Positions 18,563 through 27,729 of a stretch of 58,397 bases of DNA are shown in pieces. A program made the translations under genes and the position numbers. Within the stretch, counting starts at the first letter, position 1. The number at the start of each line of letters is the position of its first letter. Origin of the DNA: Lactobacillus gallinarum DSM 10532 = JCM 2011 (GTDB lineage Bacteria; Bacillota; Bacilli; Lactobacillales; Lactobacillaceae); contig NZ_AZEL01000018.1 of assembly GCF_001434975.1 (NCBI RefSeq), positions 1 through 58,397 on the forward strand, written 5' to 3'. A model generated the notes under the pieces. The model ran no database searches. It had not been told where the DNA came from and saw only the letters and a list, made by a program, of their open reading frames with translations.

Positions 18563-20224
18563 TTATTCAACTGATACTAAGAAGTGATATACAGGTTGAC
18601 CACCATCATGAATTTCAAATTCAAGATCATCATGACTGGCTTCAAGAGCTTCAACAACCTGTTGTGCCTCATCTTCGCTTGCATCACGACCATACATAAT
18701 AGTGATAATTTCTGAATCTTCATCAAGCATCTTTTCGATCATTTCGGTAGTAGTCTTGATCAAATCAGCGTTATCAACCTTAATATTACCGTCGATGATA
18801 CCAAGGTAATCATTCTTGTGAATTTCTACGTCGTCAATTTCAGTATCACGAGTAGCTTGAGTTACTTCACCTGAAACTACAGTGTCGAGATCTTCTGACA
18901 TAGCTTCAACGTTATCATCAACGGAAGCATCTGGGTTAAATGAAAGCATTGCAGTAAGACCTTGTGAGATAGTCTTGCTTGGTACGATACCTACTGGAAT
19001 GTCACTAACTTCTGCAGCTTGCTTAGCAGCCATCACGATATTACCGTTGTTTGGCAAAACAATTGCCTTCTTAGCACCTGACTTCTTGATTGCATCAATA
19101 AAGTCTTGGGTTGATGGGTTCATTGTTTGACCACCAGAAATAATTCTGTTTACGCCTTCGCTTTCAAACAATTTTCTAATACCGTTACCAGAAGCTACGG
19201 CAATAACAGCAAAGTCAACTGATTCTTGTTGTTCTTCATCTTGATCAACGATGCTTTCGTGTTGGATACGCATGTTGTCGATCTTGATCTTGCCTAATTG
19301 ACCGAATTGACTACCGTACTTGAAGACATCACCAGGGTGTTCGGTGTGAACGTGAACCTTAGCAATTTCACCATCAGATACAGCTAAAAGTGAGTCGCCC
19401 AAACCTGACAAGTGCTTTCTGAATTCTTCCAAATCGAATTTCTTCTTGTTTGGCACGTCAGCGTTAAGGTCAACCATAATTTCAGTACAGTAGCCGTTCT
19501 TGATATCTTGAGTAGCTAGTTGACTTTGTACAGAAGATTGGTGGTGCATTGCGTTGATCATTTCATCCATTTCAGTTTCGTCAGGTTGATATTGATCAGC
19601 AAAGTTTTCACCAAGAAGACCTTCTAAGAAACCTTCATAAATGAACAAAAGTCCTTGACCACCTGAGTCAACAACACCAACTTGCTTCAATACTGGAAGT
19701 AAATCTGGAGTTGATTTAAGAGCCTTCTTAGCACCTTCAACAACTGCCTTCATTACTTCAGTAACATCATCAGTGTCATTAGCCTTAGAAGCACCTTCTT
19801 GAGCAGCAACACGAGCTACAGTCAAAATAGTACCTTCGACAGGTTTCATTACTGCCTTATAAGCAGTAGCTACACCATTTGAAAAGGCGTTAGCCAATTC
19901 TTGTGCAGTTAAGGTCTTCATGCCTTGAGTAGCTTTGTAAAAGCCGCGGAACAACTGTGAAGTAATAACACCACTGTTACCACGTGCACCCATCAACATT
20001 CCTTTAGCTAAGCTTTCAGTCAAATCACCAACATTTCTGCTAGGATTTTCAGAAACGGCTCTTGCCCCACTTTCAATAGTTAAATTCATGTTGGTACCAG
20101 TATCACCATCAGGAACTGGGAACACGTTCAATGAGTTAACAAACTCAGCGTTCTTACCAATTCTGTGGGTGGCAACACGCACCATATCTCTAAATTGCTT
20201 ACTATCTATTTCATTTAAAACCAC
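18563..20224 (-). CDS. fakA: DAK2 domain protein, fatty acid kinase catalytic subunit (FakA/YloV type)
   Basis: ATP-dependent kinase that phosphorylates fatty acids delivered by FakB lipid-binding proteins, producing acyl-phosphate for PlsX/PlsY. Residues 1-200 form the DhaL/DAK2 domain. The metal- and ATP-binding segment is VPDGDTGTNM, with GARGNSGVI and DSGGQGLLFI further on. The C-terminal region is the DUF1949/EDD-like part of YloV. The length of 553 matches YloV. It sits between the Asp23 gene yloU and recG, as in Bacillus. No fakB gene is in the window. Confidence 0.92.
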   Translation of the reverse strand: MVLNEIDSKQFRDMVRVATHRIGKNAEFVNSLNVFPVPDGDTGTNMNLTIESGARAVSENPSRNVGDLTESLAKGMLMGARGNSGVITSQLFRGFYKATQGMKTLTAQELANAFSNGVATAYKAVMKPVEGTILTVARVAAQEGASKANDTDDVTEVMKAVVEGAKKALKSTPDLLPVLKQVGVVDSGGQGLLFIYEGFLEGLLGENFADQYQPDETEMDEMINAMHHQSSVQSQLATQDIKNGYCTEIMVDLNADVPNKKKFDLEEFRKHLSGLGDSLLAVSDGEIAKVHVHTEHPGDVFKYGSQFGQLGKIKIDNMRIQHESIVDQDEEQQESVDFAVIAVASGNGIRKLFESEGVNRIISGGQTMNPSTQDFIDAIKKSGAKKAIVLPNNGNIVMAAKQAAEVSDIPVGIVPSKTISQGLTAMLSFNPDASVDDNVEAMSEDLDTVVSGEVTQATRDTEIDDVEIHKNDYLGIIDGNIKVDNADLIKTTTEMIEKMLDEDSEIITIMYGRDASEDEAQQVVEALEASHDDLEFEIHDGGQPVYHFLVSVE

Positions 20225-20245
20225 TATTTAAAACCTCCGCTTACG

Positions 20246-20608
20246 TTATTCGTCAAGTACCTTTACACTTTGAACGATTACATTAACGGCTTTAGTGTTA
20301 ATTCCTAATTGATTAGAAAGATTAAATTTAACACTATCTTGAACATTCTTACTTACTTCAGAAATCTTAAGCCCATAGCCTACGATAATGTACACATCAA
20401 CAGTGATTTCGTTATCTTCTGACTTGACAACAACACCGCGCTTATAGTTGGCACGATTAAGAATTCCATCGAATCCATCACGAATGGCATTTTTTGAAGC
20501 CATTCCTACAACGCCATAATTAGACGTAGCTGCGCCACCAACAACAGTTGCGATTACACCGTTTGAAATATCAATCAAACCATCTTTTGTCTTGATCTTA
20601 ACAGCCAT
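20246..20608 (-). CDS. Asp23/Gls24 family envelope stress protein (YloU type)
   Basis: A small Asp23/Gls24 family protein of 120 residues; family members are linked to envelope homeostasis. The body shows the family pattern ISNGVIATVVGGAATSNYGVVG, then a central basic segment and the ITVDVYIIVGYGLKISEV strand-helix unit. It directly precedes the fakA-like gene (21 bases), the same partner as yloU in Bacillus. It is transcribed divergently from rpmB across a 157-base AT-rich gap. A second Asp23 paralogue lies at 38800. Confidence 0.9.
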   Translation of the reverse strand: MAVKIKTKDGLIDISNGVIATVVGGAATSNYGVVGMASKNAIRDGFDGILNRANYKRGVVVKSEDNEITVDVYIIVGYGLKISEVSKNVQDSVKFNLSNQLGINTKAVNVIVQSVKVLDE

Positions 20609-20765
20609 GTTCTTCCTCCGTCTTATTATCTACATATACGATTATTATTTTATCATAGTACTGCCGTAATCAATAAATAAAATACGTCCTAAAAAAAGTT
20701 GAATTGCGACCAAACATATGATAACCTAATTAAGTATGACACCATATATAAAGGAGGTTTAGCAA

Positions 20766-20951
20766 ATGGCTAAAGATTACGTAACAGGTAAGAAGACCAC
20801 ATTCGGTAACAAACGTTCACACTCATTGAACTCAGCTCGTCGTGCTTGGAAGCCAAACCTTCAAAAAGTTCGCATTCTTGTTGACGGTAAGCCAAAGCGC
20901 GTATGGGTTTCAACCAAGGCTTTAAAGTCTGGTAAAGTTACTCGTGCCTAA
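20766..20951 (+). CDS. rpmB: 50S ribosomal protein L28
   Basis: Ribosomal protein of the large subunit, 61 residues, with the typical [15 protein letters not shown] and [12 protein letters not shown] segments. No zinc-binding CxxC pair is present, so it is the zinc-free form. A strong AAAGGAGG sits 7-8 bases before the ATG. It is one of the few plus-strand genes and stands alone with its own terminator. The order next to yloU is conserved with Bacillus. Confidence 0.97.
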   Translation: MAKDYVTGKKTTFGNKRSHSLNSARRAWKPNLQKVRILVDGKPKRVWVSTKALKSGKVTRA

Positions 20952-20958
20952 TAACCAG

Positions 20959-20986
20959 CCTTGCAGATTTATCTGTAAGGTTTTTT
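20959..20986 (+). terminator. Intrinsic terminator of rpmB
   Basis: Stem CCTTGCAGA with TCTGTAAGG (20959-20967 and 20972-20980, one wobble), followed by six T. Confidence 0.85.
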
Positions 20987-21009
20987 GTTTGCTAAAAATT
21001 TTGTACATC

Positions 21010-21045
21010 AAAAAAGGACAACTGATTTTTCAGCTGTCCTTTTTT
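21010..21045 (-). terminator. Intrinsic terminator after the 69-residue ORF
   Basis: A stem of about 16 bp (21010-21025 and 21030-21045). The single imperfect position is a G-T wobble on the minus-strand transcript and an A-C mismatch on the plus strand, so the element suits minus-strand transcription. It exits through a T run and ends the thiN-side operon. Confidence 0.8.
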
Positions 21046-21048
21046 AAA

Positions 21049-21258
21049 TTATTTCATAATATTATGATTTTTATCATCATTTGAAATTTCATCAGCCATT
21101 CTTTCCTTAATTGGAGTATAGGCATATTCAGTAATCATTTCGCTCAATTTAGTTGGCAAGCCCAAGTCTTGGTAAGTAACGTTTCTAGCAAGGCCATTAA
21201 TAGTTGCTACTTCCTTCTTCTTTTTCTTATCAAAAACGTGAACATGGTTTTTGTGCAT
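21049..21258 (-). CDS. Small protein of unknown function (69 residues)
   Basis: A small, lysine-rich soluble ORF that I do not recognise. It begins MHKNHVHVFDKKKKKEVATI, has a central stretch TYQDLGLPTKLSEMITEYAY and ends in a hydrophilic tail. There is no membrane span, signal peptide or cysteine. Its ATG overlaps the stop region of the 31-residue ORF upstream (TAAATG), suggesting translational coupling, and a clean terminator follows. That organisation makes it likely to be a real gene. It occupies the gap between thiN and rpmB, where Bacillus has spoVM, but it shows no resemblance to SpoVM. Confidence 0.6.
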   Translation of the reverse strand: MHKNHVHVFDKKKKKEVATINGLARNVTYQDLGLPTKLSEMITEYAYTPIKERMADEISNDDKNHNIMK

Positions 21259-21354
21259 TTAATTTTCTACATTTTGTTTTGCGCGATCAAGTCTTGCTTC
21301 ATAGCGACCATCTTCAAAAGCGGCCACATTCTTTTCAAAATCAATATATTTCAT
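21259..21354 (-). CDS. Very small ORF (31 residues) upstream of the 69-residue gene
   Basis: Reads MKYIDFEKNVAAFEDGRYEA and then 11 mostly charged residues. It has a convincing AAGGAT Shine-Dalgarno 6 bases before the ATG, and its stop codon abuts the next ATG (TAAATG). The composition is charged and amphipathic, with no membrane span. It could be a leader peptide or a small functional protein coupled to the 69-residue gene. I know no family for it. Confidence 0.5.
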   Translation of the reverse strand: MKYIDFEKNVAAFEDGRYEARLDRAKQNVEN

Positions 21355-21395
21355 AATTAATCCTTGATTCTTTTTCCTCTATTTTAAGCCAATCA

Positions 21396-22082
21396 TTAAA
21401 GATTATGAAAGCGATTAACATCTTTTGAATAAATCGCCGCAAGCATCCCTTTTTCAAAATTAATTTCAAATTGAGAAGTATTCGGCAAAAATTCATTTGA
21501 AGAAAACACTCGTGGATAATCTCCAGAATAATGGTGCAACTCATAACGGGCACCTAAAATATTAAAATCTTTAATTGCAGTTAAAGCAGCAAAACCAATA
21601 TATGGGTACTCTGATACTTTCTTTATTACATGACGTCCCGGATTGAAAAAGACAATTTTATTTTGCTTATCCATTATTGAGACCTGTTCAGCAAATTGTC
21701 GCAGAGATGGATCGAGCAGCATTAATAAATTAATTAAAAAATGATCTATTCTGCCCCCTGTTGCACCCAAAATATTTAAATTATCAATCTGATAATCATC
21801 AAAAACTGTATGCAGCATCAATTCAGAATCAGTCAAATCTTTAACCGGATTTGAATAACGAATATCTCTTACATTACTTTCAATTTCCGCTAGATCTGCT
21901 TTTTTTAATGAGTCAAAATCCCCCAGCGCTACATCAGGAGTTATTCCTAATTCTTCTAAGTACAAAGAACCACGATCTACTCCAACGATAAGATTATTCG
22001 TCTTTCTTGCATCTTTAAGTATTTCTTTGATGTTAACAGGCCACAAATCTGTTGGTCCACCTAATAATGCATATGCTTCCAT
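21396..22082 (-). CDS. thiN: Thiamine pyrophosphokinase
   Basis: Transfers pyrophosphate from ATP to thiamine, making the cofactor TPP from imported vitamin. It has 228 residues, as in other Firmicutes. Conserved family segments visible are VGVDRGSLYLEELGI, ALGDFDSLKK with the acidic nucleotide-binding residues, and LGATGGRIDHFLIN. It overlaps rpe by one base (TAATG), so the two are translationally coupled, and it closes the priA-fmt-rsmB-prpC-prkC-rsgA-rpe-thiN series. Confidence 0.93.
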   Translation of the reverse strand: MEAYALLGGPTDLWPVNIKEILKDARKTNNLIVGVDRGSLYLEELGITPDVALGDFDSLKKADLAEIESNVRDIRYSNPVKDLTDSELMLHTVFDDYQIDNLNILGATGGRIDHFLINLLMLLDPSLRQFAEQVSIMDKQNKIVFFNPGRHVIKKVSEYPYIGFAALTAIKDFNILGARYELHHYSGDYPRVFSSNEFLPNTSQFEINFEKGMLAAIYSKDVNRFHNL

Positions 22083-22732
22083 TACTTAATAATTTTTTCT
22101 AATTTATGTACTTGATTTGCAATATTACCATTTTCATATAAATAAGAGCCAACTACAAAGACATCAGCACCTGCATCTTTGGCAATTTTAATCGTACGGT
22201 CATTAATGCCACCATCAACTTCAATTGCCATGTTTGGTCCTACAATTTCTCTGACTTGCTTAATCTTCTCAGCTGAATCAGCAATAAAGCTTTGACCACC
22301 AAAACCAGGATTGACGGTCATGACTAAAACTTGTTTAATTTTTGGCAAAAATTTTTCGACAACGTCAGCTGGAATATCCGGTTTAATTGCTAAAACAGCC
22401 TCAACTCCATTAGAAGCCAAATAATCAAGCCAATAATTCAGCTTGGATTCACTCATCGCACCATAATGCAGCTCCATGATATCTGCTCCGGCTTCAACAA
22501 AGGCTGGAATAAGATCATCAGGATTATTACTCATAAAGTGAATCTCAGCATCTGTCATGGGAAATTCACGTTTAAAATCACTAATTAATTGTGGTCCAAA
22601 AGATAAATTTGGCACAAAATGTCCATCCATAATATCAATATGGAAACGATCAATGCCTACTGCAACAGCATCTTTAATATTTTCTTTTAAATTTAAATTA
22701 TCTGCGTTCAAAATTGATGGCGCAATAATCAT
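22082..22732 (-). CDS. rpe: Ribulose-phosphate 3-epimerase
   Basis: Interconverts ribulose 5-phosphate and xylulose 5-phosphate in the pentose phosphate and phosphoketolase routes. A 216-residue TIM barrel beginning MIIAPSILNADNLNL, with metal-site motifs HIDIMDGHFVPN, MTVNPGFGGQ and EVDGGIN. It follows rsgA by 12 bases and overlaps thiN by one base, an order conserved with Bacillus. Confidence 0.97.
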   Translation of the reverse strand: MIIAPSILNADNLNLKENIKDAVAVGIDRFHIDIMDGHFVPNLSFGPQLISDFKREFPMTDAEIHFMSNNPDDLIPAFVEAGADIMELHYGAMSESKLNYWLDYLASNGVEAVLAIKPDIPADVVEKFLPKIKQVLVMTVNPGFGGQSFIADSAEKIKQVREIVGPNMAIEVDGGINDRTIKIAKDAGADVFVVGSYLYENGNIANQVHKLEKIIK

Positions 22733-22744
22733 TTTCTTCTCCTA

Positions 22745-23635
22745 TTATTTTAAATATTCGGGTAATCGGCCTTCACTAATTTCTGTCCGCATTGCCAGAT
22801 AATCATCATAACGATGAGGCATTATTTGGCCTTCTTCAAGCAACTTTTTAACTTCACAGCCAGGTTCCTTTAAATGTTGGCACCCTCTAAATTTACATTT
22901 GCTGCTAGCACGTTTAAATTCAACGAAATAGTTACATAATTCATTCAATTTGATCGGTGTTAAATCAATCGAAGAAAAACCTGGTGTATCAGCTAAGAAC
23001 CCTTCACCTAATTTAAATAATTCGACTTTTCTAGTAGTATGCTTACCACGGTTTAAACTAGTAGAAATTGCTCCCGTTGCCTGATTAGCATCCTTCTTCA
23101 ACTGGTTAAGTAAAGTAGATTTACCTGCACCAGATTGTCCTGCCAATGTCCAAATTTGCCCTGCTTTAATCATTTGAGGAATTTGAGCTTCTACATCATG
23201 ATAATCAGTAAACACTGGATAACCAATTTCTTGATAATATGATAGTTCTTCTTTAATTTTAGCTAACTTGTCACCTTTTAATAAATCGCTTTTAGATAAA
23301 TAAATAGTGACTTGTACTTTTTGCCAAGAAAAGAAAGTTAAAAAGCGATCCAATAATTCTAAAGAAAAATCAGGTTCAACCGCAGAAATAACTAACAATA
23401 CATGGCTGACATTGGCTACAGCGGGACGACCAATTCTGTTGAGTCGCGGTAAAATCTTTACCAAGTAACTCATACCCTGATCATCTATTTGAATTTCTAC
23501 ATGATCACCTACTGCAGGTTTTTGCTTTTTTTGACGAAAAACGCCGCGAGCACGCGTTCTAACGATACCCGCAGCAGTTTCCACATCATAATAACCAGCA
23601 ATTAACCCGACAACGGTTCCTTCTGCTAGTTTCAT
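22745..23635 (-). CDS. rsgA: Ribosome small subunit-dependent GTPase RsgA
   Basis: Circularly permuted GTPase that helps mature the 30S subunit. It has 296 residues. An N-terminal OB fold is followed by G4 LSKSDL, then G1 [14 protein letters not shown], then G3 DTPGFSSI, in the permuted order that defines the family. The C-terminal zinc finger is visible as Cys, Cys, His and Cys in [14 protein letters not shown] and the Cys before it. Its ATG abuts the stop codon of prkC. Confidence 0.97.
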   Translation of the reverse strand: MKLAEGTVVGLIAGYYDVETAAGIVRTRARGVFRQKKQKPAVGDHVEIQIDDQGMSYLVKILPRLNRIGRPAVANVSHVLLVISAVEPDFSLELLDRFLTFFSWQKVQVTIYLSKSDLLKGDKLAKIKEELSYYQEIGYPVFTDYHDVEAQIPQMIKAGQIWTLAGQSGAGKSTLLNQLKKDANQATGAISTSLNRGKHTTRKVELFKLGEGFLADTPGFSSIDLTPIKLNELCNYFVEFKRASSKCKFRGCQHLKEPGCEVKKLLEEGQIMPHRYDDYLAMRTEISEGRLPEYLK

Positions 23636-25651
23636 TTATTTTGTCACCTTTTCATTCAAAACAGTTTCTCCGTTACGAACTACGCGCAACTGGCCGTTTC
23701 CATCCTTAATTGAAAATGGAATTGAGAAACTCATATCACGTTTAATATATAAGTCACGATAGATATTACTCAAGGAGTGATCATCATCTTTGATATAAAT
23801 CTGAACATGGTCGACTTTACTATTGTCTTCCTTAGTGTCAGTTTCTCCACTTTTACCATCGGATTTATCATCCTTTTTCAGATCGCTGCCAACATAATTA
23901 ACAGTAAATGTCTTCGTAATAGTAGTATCTTTTTCTTCTTTTGGACCGTGTGAAACTTTAATGGTTACCGTAGATCCACGATCAACCTTAGTACCCGCTT
24001 CCGGCTGCATTGAGATAACCAAACCTCGCTCAACTTCATCAGAATATTCTTGATTAATCTGTAAAGTTAAGCCATGTTCCTTAGCATAATCTTGCGCACT
24101 CTTTAATGAGTAATTGTGCAAATCTTTTAAGGTAACGGTATTTATCTTTGGCTTTATCTGTTTTCCTCGAGAAACCACCAAAGTAATTGTAGTCTGCGTT
24201 GGTTTTACTTCTACACCAGCAGCAATACTCTGAGAAATGATGTTGCCTTTAGCCATTTTATTTGAATATTGATCTTCTCTAACAACATCGAAGCCTTGAT
24301 TTTCTAATTTTTCTGCAGCTTCATCGTAATTATCCCCGACTACATCAGGTACCTTTACCATGCTGGTACCACTAGAAACAATTAAAATGATAGCCTTTCC
24401 TTGATCCACTCTATTACCGGCTGCTGGTTTAGTACCAATTACATGACCTTTTTTAATGTCATCAGACTGGCGTCTAATTACTTTTCCCACTTGTAACCCG
24501 GCGGCTTCTAACCGTTTTTCAGCACGCTTTTCAGTTATATTAGTTACATCAGGAATATGAACTTGACGTGGTTTATTATTATTGCCACTTAGTGCGAAAA
24601 TCATAATAAAAATAATTAATCCAGCGGCAATAACTGAAAAAATCCACCACCATTTATGACTTTTAACATTTTGCCAAAAGTCTTTTTTCTTTTCCTTTTT
24701 ATCAGGTTTATTTTCCTCTTCAGATTCTACAGTCTGCTCTTTTTCAGGGGCTTTAAAACCTGGCAGAACGATTGTTTTATCATTATTGTTACCATGATTA
24801 GGCACAAAAACCGGCTCATCTGCTCTTTCGGGATCTAAGCTACTATTTAGGTCAGCCTGCATGGCTTGTGCTGTAGCATATCTATCTCGTGGATCCTTAG
24901 CAGTTGCTTTTAACACAACATTTTCTAATGCTTGCGGAACACTTTGATCCTTCTTTCTAATAGAAGGTATTGGTTCCTGCGCGTGTTTTAACGCAATTGA
25001 AACAGGAGTATCACCATTAAACGGCACAGTGCCTGTAATCAATTCATACAGAATAATCCCTAAAGAATAAATATCGGACTGCTTAGTAACCAATCCGCCT
25101 CTAGTTTGTTCAGGTGACATATAATGAACTGATCCCATGACAGAATTAGTCTGCGTCACAGAGCTCTGATTCAAGGCAACCGCAATACCAAAATCAGCAA
25201 TCTTAATATTGCCTCTCTTGTCCATCAAAATATTTTGTGGTTTAAGATCACGGTGGATGACATTATGTTTATGAGCCAAAGCAACTGCACTTAGAATTTG
25301 ATCCATAATGCGAATCACTTCATGCAAATCCAAAGGAGCATTTTGACGAATATACTCTTTCAAATCTGGACCATCAACATATTCCATTACCATATATGGC
25401 AATCCATGATCAGTTCCTACATCAAGAACAGAGACAATATTAGGATGACTTAATTCACTAGTGGCTAAAGCCTCTCTTTGAAAACGAGCTTGTGTTTGAG
25501 GTTCATTTTGTAAATCTAACCGTAATATTTTAACTGCTACTTTACGTTGCAGAATAATATCTTCAGCCAGATAAACATTGGCCATACCGCCTTCGCCTAA
25601 AGTATCAATAATGCGATAACGTTCACCAAGCAGATAACCTTTATCGATCAC
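23636..25651 (-). CDS. prkC: PASTA-domain Ser/Thr protein kinase
   Basis: Membrane eukaryotic-type kinase that senses cell-wall fragments and phosphorylates division and wall-synthesis proteins. It has 671 residues. The cytoplasmic kinase domain covers 1-270 (Lys41, HRDLKPQN 133-140, DFG 153-155). A charged linker follows, then a membrane span near 335-357 (WWWIFSVIAAGLIIFIMIFAL). The outside part has three PASTA repeats and a C-terminal domain with many Asp and Lys residues. The start is GTG at 25651 behind GGAGG, 11 bases inside the end of prpC, so kinase and phosphatase are coupled. Confidence 0.96.
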   Translation of the reverse strand: MIDKGYLLGERYRIIDTLGEGGMANVYLAEDIILQRKVAVKILRLDLQNEPQTQARFQREALATSELSHPNIVSVLDVGTDHGLPYMVMEYVDGPDLKEYIRQNAPLDLHEVIRIMDQILSAVALAHKHNVIHRDLKPQNILMDKRGNIKIADFGIAVALNQSSVTQTNSVMGSVHYMSPEQTRGGLVTKQSDIYSLGIILYELITGTVPFNGDTPVSIALKHAQEPIPSIRKKDQSVPQALENVVLKATAKDPRDRYATAQAMQADLNSSLDPERADEPVFVPNHGNNNDKTIVLPGFKAPEKEQTVESEEENKPDKKEKKKDFWQNVKSHKWWWIFSVIAAGLIIFIMIFALSGNNNKPRQVHIPDVTNITEKRAEKRLEAAGLQVGKVIRRQSDDIKKGHVIGTKPAAGNRVDQGKAIILIVSSGTSMVKVPDVVGDNYDEAAEKLENQGFDVVREDQYSNKMAKGNIISQSIAAGVEVKPTQTTITLVVSRGKQIKPKINTVTLKDLHNYSLKSAQDYAKEHGLTLQINQEYSDEVERGLVISMQPEAGTKVDRGSTVTIKVSHGPKEEKDTTITKTFTVNYVGSDLKKDDKSDGKSGETDTKEDNSKVDHVQIYIKDDDHSLSNIYRDLYIKRDMSFSIPFSIKDGNGQLRVVRNGETVLNEKVTK

Positions 25652-26396
25652 TGCTCTCGTCCTCCTTATTCCAAATTAGGCAAACGGTAATATTATCACC
25701 ACCACCTAATCGATTGGCTTCACTAATTAATTTATTGCATCGTTCTTTTAAGCTTAATTCTTTTGTAGCTAAAACTTGTTGTATTTGTGGATCACTGAGT
25801 GAGTTCGTTAATCCATCAGTACATAGCAAAATGATGTCGTCATCATCAAGCTTAATTTCCTTAACTTCAGGATCAATTGTACTAGATACACCTAGGGCTT
25901 GAGTAATAATGTTCTTTTGGGGATGATGCTTAGCCTGTTCCTTAGTAATTTGCCCCATTTTGACTAGCTCATTAACTAAAGAATGATCTTCAGTTAATTG
26001 GACAAACTTTCCCTCGGAATAACTATAAGCACGTGAATCGCCCAAATGAGCTATCAACGCATTATCCTTAAATGCAAAAGCTAAAACAATTGTCGTACCC
26101 ATTCCATTTAAGTCAGGAAATTTATCAGCTGTTTTTAAAATTGTTTCATTTTCAGAATTTAATTGCACATCTAGCCATTTTCGAGCAATATTAGCATCAG
26201 TAAAATCTGTTATGCCAAAATTATGTCCTAGGTGAGTGACAGCCATTGTAGAGGCCACATCGCCGCCTTGATGGCCACCCATACCATCACAAACAATTGC
26301 TAAGGTAATTCCCTTACGATTCTCAAAAACTTGTACAAAATCTTGATTGCTTTTTCGTACCTTGCCGATACTTGAAGCGTATGCTGTTTCAATCAA
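25641..26396 (-). CDS. prpC: PP2C-family Ser/Thr phosphatase, partner of PrkC
   Basis: Metal-dependent phosphatase that reverses PrkC phosphorylation. The most likely start is TTG at 26396, behind ACGAGG at the very end of rsmB. It gives MIETAYASSIGKVRKSNQDF, which aligns with the usual PP2C N-terminus; an upstream ATG would add residues read across rsmB. Metal-binding motifs seen are CDGMGGHQGGD, LGDSRAY and LLCTDGLTN, with the final GGGDNITVCL. About 251 residues, as usual. Confidence 0.95.
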   Translation of the reverse strand: MIETAYASSIGKVRKSNQDFVQVFENRKGITLAIVCDGMGGHQGGDVASTMAVTHLGHNFGITDFTDANIARKWLDVQLNSENETILKTADKFPDLNGMGTTIVLAFAFKDNALIAHLGDSRAYSYSEGKFVQLTEDHSLVNELVKMGQITKEQAKHHPQKNIITQALGVSSTIDPEVKEIKLDDDDIILLCTDGLTNSLSDPQIQQVLATKELSLKERCNKLISEANRLGGGDNITVCLIWNKEDESSDR

Positions 26397-26400
26397 AAAT

Positions 26401-27729
26401 CTAACCTCGTAATCTAAATTTTGCAATGAAAAATCCATCATTGCCATCTTGATCAGGCATTATTTTTAACATTCCTGTCTTGGACTCAAGCTTGCTTAAT
26501 AAAAATGGTTTTAATTCAAAATCAGGATGAGTTCGCAAGAATTGCTTAACTACTTCTTCATTTTCTTCCATTGAAATTGAACAAGTTGAGTATACTAATT
26601 CTCCCTCAACTTTTAACAATGTGCTAACAGAATCTAAAATCCCTAACTGAATTTTTTGTAAGCTCTTCAAATCTTGCAAACTCTTGGTATAACGAATCTC
26701 AGGCTTGCGTCTTAATAGTCCCAAACCTGAACATGGAGCATCAACTAAAATTTTAGTGAACTCACCTGCATTAAACATTTCTTGCGCTTTTCTAGCATCA
26801 CATGCCTTAGTTGTTACTTTGTCCGACACATGCATGCGGCGAGCATTTTCTTTTACTAGACGTAATTTCTTTTCATGAATGTCTAGTGCAGTTACATCAC
26901 CAGTGATATTTTCAGCAATCTGGACAGTTTTCCCGCCAGGTGCACTACATGCATCTAAAACATGTTCAGCTTGATTTTTATCAAAATCAAAAGCTTCTAC
27001 CACTAAGCTAGCGGCTTCATCTTGAATTGTCAACTCTCCTTGTTCAAATAAATCACTTTCGCTAATGCCACCATGACTTAAAACGGCGTCATTAAGAGAT
27101 AAATTTGACCATTTCGGTTGATATCCTTCTTTTGTTAATTGATCAAAAACTTGATTTTTATCTGCTAGTGATGAAATTCGCACACTATTTTTGGCTGGTT
27201 CATTAATACTGCTTAAAACTGATTTTGCTTTTTGCATTCCCCAATTGTCAATTAAATACTTAACTAACCATTTAGGAACGCTTTCTTTAATACTTAAATA
27301 TTTAACGGTATCCTTTTCATCAGGTAAAATCACACCGCGTCTAATAAATGCACGCAAGATTCCGTTCACTACTCTATAGCCTGAAGAATGATGTTTGCCA
27401 AACTGCTTAGCTAGTTTATTAGCTTCATCTAGTACAGCACGGTTAGGAACCTTGTCTAAGAATATTATCTGATAAAGTGACATCAACAAGAGCGGCTTCA
27501 AATATTTTTCAGTGATTTTTGTTTTAAGCAAACCGGTCAATTGATATTCCAAAAAAAGGCGATATTGAATCGTTCCGTAAACAATCCTAGTTGCTAAATT
27601 TTGATCAGCAATCGATAAATCAGAATGCTTTAAACTATTGTTCAAACTAATATTTGAATATGAGCCATTTTTTAAGACTTTAATTAAAGTATCTAAGCTA
27701 ATTGCACGGGCACTTTTATTTGTCGACAA
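26401..27729 (-). CDS. rsmB: 16S rRNA m5C967 methyltransferase RsmB
   Basis: SAM-dependent methyltransferase modifying 16S rRNA. The N-terminal third is a NusB-like RNA-binding domain. The C-terminal catalytic domain has the SAM site LDACSAPGGKT, then DAPCSGLGLL and the catalytic TCSISMEENEEVV. The longest frame would start inside fmt at 27765. The better start is TTG at 27729, behind AGGAG with 6-base spacing, giving 442 residues beginning STNKSARAIS after the initiator. It overlaps fmt by 14 bases. The rlmN gene that follows rsmB in Bacillus is absent. Confidence 0.93.
   Translation of the reverse strand: MSTNKSARAISLDTLIKVLKNGSYSNISLNNSLKHSDLSIADQNLATRIVYGTIQYRLFLEYQLTGLLKTKITEKYLKPLLLMSLYQIIFLDKVPNRAVLDEANKLAKQFGKHHSSGYRVVNGILRAFIRRGVILPDEKDTVKYLSIKESVPKWLVKYLIDNWGMQKAKSVLSSINEPAKNSVRISSLADKNQVFDQLTKEGYQPKWSNLSLNDAVLSHGGISESDLFEQGELTIQDEAASLVVEAFDFDKNQAEHVLDACSAPGGKTVQIAENITGDVTALDIHEKKLRLVKENARRMHVSDKVTTKACDARKAQEMFNAGEFTKILVDAPCSGLGLLRRKPEIRYTKSLQDLKSLQKIQLGILDSVSTLLKVEGELVYSTCSISMEENEEVVKQFLRTHPDFELKPFLLSKLESKTGMLKIMPDQDGNDGFFIAKFRLRG

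Noticed and set aside
21049-21354. spoVM homologue in the position between thiN and rpmB
   Set aside because: SpoVM is a 26-residue amphipathic peptide with a different sequence, and lactobacilli do not sporulate; only the position agrees.
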